DNA of 8,120 bases from Terriglobia bacterium (GTDB taxonomy: Bacteria > Acidobacteriota > Terriglobia > UBA7540). Location of the stretch: assembly GCA_022866195.1 (NCBI GenBank), contig JALHUF010000584.1, positions 1-8,120 of the forward strand. Direction: 5' to 3'. Shown in pieces: positions 4,824 to 8,120 of the stretch. The notes below the pieces were generated by a model that was given only the letters and a program-made list of their open reading frames with translations, made no database searches and was not told the origin of the DNA. Numbering within the stretch: position 1 is the first letter of the stretch; every line of letters starts with the position of its first letter. The position numbers and the translations under genes were made by a program.

Positions 4824-6951
4824 GTACGATTGGCCAGAGGCAGGCCAGCGAAAGCTCATTGGAAAGCGCATCTCGCGCGTCACCGGACCGGCCATGGCCA
4901 GTGGCCAGGCAAAGTACTCCTACGACATCAACCGGCCCGGGATGCTCTACGCGCGATTGCTCGCCTGCCCTTACGCCCACGCCAAAATCAAATCGATCGA
5001 CACCTCCGAAGCGGAAAAGCTGCCCGGGGTGAAGACCGTGCGCATCATCCAGCGCGTGGGAACAGAAATCCAGTGGGCGGGCGACGAAATCGTGGCTGTG
5101 GTCGCCGAGCGCGAGGAGATAGCCGAAGACGCGCTTCGCCGCATCAAGGTCGAATACGAGAAGTTGCCCCACATCGTTCATGAGGAGGATTTGAGCCAAG
5201 TCGGCGACCGGGCGAAGCCCGCCGCCGAGCAGCGGACGGGCGACCCCGACGCGGCGTTCAAGGACCCGGACGCCGTGATATCTGAGGGCTACTATGGCCT
5301 TCCGGTCATCATTCATTGCACCCCGGAAACGCATGGCGGCGTCGCGGAATGGGTTGACGCGGAAAACCTGAGAGTCTGGATTTCGACCCAGAACGTATCC
5401 GGTTTGCCGCCGCAGATTGCCGAAACTCTGGGCACTCCGGTCACGAATATCCAGGCTTTGTGCGAGTACATGGGCGGAGGATTCGGCAGCAAATTCTCAC
5501 CCGACCGCTGGGGCATCGAGATGGCTCGCCTGGCCAAGGACGTGGGCAAGCCGGTCAAGCTCATGCTCCAGCGCGAGCACGATTCGATGGTGGCGGGTGC
5601 CCGACCTTCTTACTTCGCCAAGATCCGCGTGGCTGCGAAGAAGGACGGCACGTTGACCGGCTGGGAGTCAGACACCTGGGGCACGGGAGGACCTGGCGGA
5701 GCCACCCTGCCGCCTATTCCTTATGTTCTGAATGTACCTAACCAGATCAAGCGGCACACCTCGGTGGCCACGAACGTGGGCCCGGCGCGCGCGTGGCGCG
5801 CTCCTGGCCACCCTCAAGCATGCTACTTGACAATGACCGCCCTGGACGACCTGGCGGCCAAGCTCAACATGGACCCCATTGAGTTCCTGATGAAGAATCT
5901 CGCCCTGGCGAAGCCACGCGAGCAGATATACCGACAGGAACTTCAAAAGGCCGCCGAGCTGGCCGAGTGGACGAAGAACTGGCATCCGCGGGGCGACAAG
6001 AGCCCGGGCCCCATCAAGCGCGGGCTGGGAGTCAGCATCCACACGTGGGGCGGGGGCGGGCACAACAGCCTCTGCAATGTGGCGATTCACCCGGATGGCT
6101 CTGTGGAGATCACCCTCGGCAGCCAGGATCTCGGCACCGGCACGCGCACGGTCATTGCTATTACCGCCGCGGAAACGTTCGGGCTCCCCGTGGAAGCTGT
6201 CACGGTCAACATCGGGGATAGCAAGTACCCGCCCTCAGGCGGTTCTGGCGGGAGCACCACGGTGGGCGGGGTGAGTGGCTCAACCCGACGTGGTTGTGTG
6301 GACGCGCTGGAGCAGCTCTTTGCTGCGGTTGCGCCCGGCCTGGGTGTCCCGGCAGAGCAATTGGAGGCTGCCGACGGGCGGATTCAGGTCAAAGGCGATG
6401 CCGCGAAGAGCCTCACCTGGAAGCAAGCCTGCGCCAAGCTGGGAGTGAAATCCGTTCAAGTGCAAGGGAAGAATCCCGGTCCCTGCCAGCTCGGCTCGAG
6501 CGGTGTGGGCGGCGTGCAGATCGCTGACGTCTCCGTGGACACCGAGACCGGCATCGTCAAGATCAACAAAATGGTGGCCGTGCAGGACTGCGGGCTCATC
6601 ATTGACCTGAAGACCGCCGAGAACCAGTGTTACGGCGCCATCACCATGGGCATTGGCTACTCGCTCTTCGAAGAGAAAATCATGGACCAGGTGACCGGGC
6701 GGATGCTGAATCCCAACCTGGATTCCTACAAGTTGGCGGGCATCGGCGACATCGGCGAGATCGTTGTGCACATGATGACCGGCCCTGGCTATGATGACCG
6801 GGGTGTGATCGGCTTGGGCGAGCCGCCGGTGATAGCTCCGGGCGCCGCCATTTCCAATGCCGTCGCCAACGCCATCGGGGTGCGCGTGCCCACACTCCCC
6901 CTTACTCCCGCTAAAGTCCTTGCGGCTCTCGCGAAAGGAGGGATTGCCTGA
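4810..6951 (+). CDS. Molybdopterin-binding catalytic subunit of xanthine dehydrogenase/aldehyde oxidoreductase (PaoC-like)
   Basis: This 713-residue catalytic subunit should bind a Mo-pterin cofactor and hydroxylate an aldehyde or N-heterocycle using water. The N-terminal aldehyde oxidase/XDH a/b-hammerhead domain spans about 14-125. The Mo-binding domain follows, with GGGFGSK (222-228), RAWRAPGHPQ (327-336), GSQDLGTGTRT (437-447) and GLGEPP (668-673), in which E671 aligns with the essential Glu of the family (Glu1261 in bovine xanthine oxidase). The CO dehydrogenase signature AYRCSFR is absent, so it is not a form I CODH. It has no signal peptide and presumably travels with the Tat-bearing small subunit. 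Its length is close to E. coli PaoC (about 730). GGGAGG lies upstream of the ATG at 4810, which overlaps the preceding gene by 14 nt. Its stop shares one base with the next start (TGATG). Substrate unknown. Confidence 0.93.
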   Translation: MAKCKYDWPEAGQRKLIGKRISRVTGPAMASGQAKYSYDINRPGMLYARLLACPYAHAKIKSIDTSEAEKLPGVKTVRIIQRVGTEIQWAGDEIVAVVAEREEIAEDALRRIKVEYEKLPHIVHEEDLSQVGDRAKPAAEQRTGDPDAAFKDPDAVISEGYYGLPVIIHCTPETHGGVAEWVDAENLRVWISTQNVSGLPPQIAETLGTPVTNIQALCEYMGGGFGSKFSPDRWGIEMARLAKDVGKPVKLMLQREHDSMVAGARPSYFAKIRVAAKKDGTLTGWESDTWGTGGPGGATLPPIPYVLNVPNQIKRHTSVATNVGPARAWRAPGHPQACYLTMTALDDLAAKLNMDPIEFLMKNLALAKPREQIYRQELQKAAELAEWTKNWHPRGDKSPGPIKRGLGVSIHTWGGGGHNSLCNVAIHPDGSVEITLGSQDLGTGTRTVIAITAAETFGLPVEAVTVNIGDSKYPPSGGSGGSTTVGGVSGSTRRGCVDALEQLFAAVAPGLGVPAEQLEAADGRIQVKGDAAKSLTWKQACAKLGVKSVQVQGKNPGPCQLGSSGVGGVQIADVSVDTETGIVKINKMVAVQDCGLIIDLKTAENQCYGAITMGIGYSLFEEKIMDQVTGRMLNPNLDSYKLAGIGDIGEIVVHMMTGPGYDDRGVIGLGEPPVIAPGAAISNAVANAIGVRVPTLPLTPAKVLAALAKGGIA

Positions 6952-7937
6952 TGCAAGCCTTCGAATACGCAAATCCTACAACCAAGGAAGAGGCGGTGCG
7001 GCTGCTGGCCAACCAATGGGGAGAGGCCGAAATCCTGGCGGGCGGGACCGACTCGCTCAGCCTGATGAAGGACCACGTCTCCACTCCCCGCCGCGTGGTC
7101 AGCTTGCAGGCCATCAAGGAGCTGCGGGGCATTGAGTTCAAGCCGGCCACGGGACTGCGCCTGGGCGCGATGGCTACCTTGAGCGAACTGATCGAAAGCG
7201 CCGCGGTGCGTCGCGAGTACCCTGCCCTGGTCGAGGCCGCCGAGGGCGTGCGCAGCCCGCAGATTCTCAACATGGGGACCGTCGGCGGTGACCTTTGCCA
7301 GCGGCCCCGCTGCTGGTACTTCCGCGCCGGGTATGGGCTCTTGGCCCGAGACGACGGCAAAGCCCTGGTTCCCGAAGGTGAGAATCAGTACCACGCCATC
7401 CTGGGAAACTCCGGGCCGGCGTACTTCGTGAATCCTTCCAGCTTGGCTCCGGCCTTGATTGCTTTGGGGGCCAAGGTGCGCGTTTTCGGGCCGCAGGGCA
7501 CACGCGAAGTTGGCTTGGACAAGTTCTTCCTCACTCCCGCCAGCGACGACCAGCGCGAATGCGACCTGAAGGCCAACGAGATCCTCACCGATATCCTTGT
7601 GCCTCCCGCCAAGGGAACGAAGATGGCGATCTACGAGGTCCGCCAGCGGGAAGCCCTGGATTATCCGTTGGCGGCCGCTGCGGTTGTGCTGAGGTTGGAC
7701 GGCAAGACAGTGAAATCCGCACGCGTCGTGCTGGGCCATGTGGCCCCGGTACCCTGGCCCGCGCCGGAAGCCGAAGCGGTGCTCGTAGGGAAGACGATCA
7801 GCGAGGCGGTGGCCGATGAGGCTGGCAAAGCCGCCGTCAGCAAGGCCACGCCGCTCAGCAAGAACGCCTACAAAGTGCAGCTTGCGCGGGTGGCCGTCAA
7901 GCGCGCCATCTTGCGTGCCGCGCAAGGAGGGGCCTGA
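6951..7937 (+). CDS. FAD-binding subunit of xanthine dehydrogenase/aldehyde oxidoreductase (PaoB-like)
   Basis: This 328-residue protein is the flavin subunit that passes electrons from the [2Fe-2S] clusters to an external acceptor. FAD-contact motifs of the family are visible: ILAGGTDSLSLMK (28-40) in the N-terminal domain and MGTVGGDLCQRPR (108-120). The C-terminal part (about 215-325) fits the CO dehydrogenase flavoprotein C-terminal domain. Length matches PaoB-type subunits (about 320). PaoB-like and 4-hydroxybenzoyl-CoA reductase-like flavoproteins often carry an extra [4Fe-4S] cluster in an insert after the QRxRCxYFR motif. Here C116 and C121 are present, but the stretch 126-158 contains no cysteine, so that cluster is probably absent. 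The ATG overlaps the preceding stop by one base. A ribosome-binding site (AAAGGAGGG) lies near 6935-6943 inside the upstream gene. No signal peptide is present. Confidence 0.92.
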   Translation: MQAFEYANPTTKEEAVRLLANQWGEAEILAGGTDSLSLMKDHVSTPRRVVSLQAIKELRGIEFKPATGLRLGAMATLSELIESAAVRREYPALVEAAEGVRSPQILNMGTVGGDLCQRPRCWYFRAGYGLLARDDGKALVPEGENQYHAILGNSGPAYFVNPSSLAPALIALGAKVRVFGPQGTREVGLDKFFLTPASDDQRECDLKANEILTDILVPPAKGTKMAIYEVRQREALDYPLAAAAVVLRLDGKTVKSARVVLGHVAPVPWPAPEAEAVLVGKTISEAVADEAGKAAVSKATPLSKNAYKVQLARVAVKRAILRAAQGGA

Positions 7938-7939
7938 TT

Positions 7940-8120
7940 ATGCCTGAATCTGCAAATCCATCCGAGATTGTCCAGAACCGTTGCCGCCGCCTGCGTTCCA
8001 AGGAAATGTTCATTGACGCGGAGCCCGACTTGACCATTCCCAGGTATCACAGCGGACACGACTGGTGCGTCCATACCCAGAACGTGCTAGGGCCGGACGG
8101 CAAGGTCGCCAATGAAGAAG
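7940..8120 (+). CDS. Small unrecognised protein, fourth gene of the operon (3' end beyond window)
   Basis: Sixty codons are visible from ATG 7940 to the window end without a stop. AAGGAGG (7924-7930) sits 9 nt before the ATG, and the gene begins 2 nt after the FAD-subunit stop, so it is part of the operon. The protein is hydrophilic, without signal peptide or membrane segment so far. It has two clusters of note: NRCRRLRSKEMFIDAEPD (13-30) and a His/Cys/Trp-rich segment around 36-47 (Y36, H37, H40, W42, C43, H45). This is followed by a VLGPDGKV turn (49-56). Cys15 and Cys43 plus the His residues might bind metal, but that is speculative. I do not recognise a family. It does not look like the XdhC or MobA-type maturation factors often found beside such operons. 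Its position suggests a role with the oxidoreductase. Confidence 0.7.
   Translation, partial: MPESANPSEIVQNRCRRLRSKEMFIDAEPDLTIPRYHSGHDWCVHTQNVLGPDGKVANEE

Noticed and set aside
4810..6951. Form I CO dehydrogenase large subunit (CoxL)
   Set aside because: The diagnostic AYRCSFR active-site loop is absent; the corresponding loop reads RAWRAPGHPQ, as in aldehyde/xanthine-type enzymes.
6789..7925. 378-codon open frame on the minus strand opposite the FAD gene
   Set aside because: It lies fully antisense to a well-supported FAD subunit, has no recognisable domain, and is typical of third-position GC bias in GC-rich genes.
1..8120. CRISPR array, tRNA, rRNA or transposase gene
   Set aside because: No regularly spaced repeats, no tRNA-like cloverleaf, no rRNA sequence and no transposase or integrase motif was seen on either strand.

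Overview
The window is GC-rich bacterial DNA with tightly packed, overlapping genes. The style fits a soil-type bacterium such as an Acidobacteriota or Verrucomicrobiota member: twin-arginine-exported molybdenum hydroxylases, a TGNTATAAT promoter and GTAGCG-type intergenic palindromes. That placement is an impression, because no rRNA or other phylogenetic marker is present.

Layout from left to right. Positions 1-157 hold no gene but a pair of inverted, REP-like palindromes (25-159). Next, on the minus strand, is a compact type II toxin-antitoxin pair: antitoxin 630-421 and RelE/ParE-type toxin 424-158, sharing 4 nt. A short spacer with a second compound palindrome (783-825) follows. Then comes one large minus-strand gene (3855-820), a single-chain molybdenum hydroxylase-like protein with a Tat signal, a [2Fe-2S] domain and a molybdopterin domain. 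A gap of about 300 nt (3856-4154) separates it from a divergent plus-strand operon and carries a good sigma70-like promoter facing that operon. The operon encodes a Tat-exported [2Fe-2S] subunit (4155-4823), a molybdopterin catalytic subunit (4810-6951), an FAD subunit (6951-7937) and the first 60 codons of a small unrecognised protein (7940 to the window end).

The plus-strand genes look like a complete periplasmic xanthine dehydrogenase/aldehyde oxidoreductase of the PaoABC type, but ordered FeS-Mo-FAD rather than FeS-FAD-Mo. Substrate is oxidised at the Mo centre and electrons pass through the [2Fe-2S] clusters to FAD. Only the small subunit has a Tat signal, so the complex is probably folded in the cytoplasm and exported as one unit. 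The substrate cannot be told from sequence.

The divergent minus-strand gene is a paralogue with its FeS and Mo parts fused and no FAD partner beside it. This is the layout of Desulfovibrio-type aldehyde oxidoreductase. Its Mo domain departs from the family at several active-site motifs, including Asp in place of the catalytic Glu. It may be an altered-function or inactive relative of the intact enzyme next door, and it is the most interesting item in the window.
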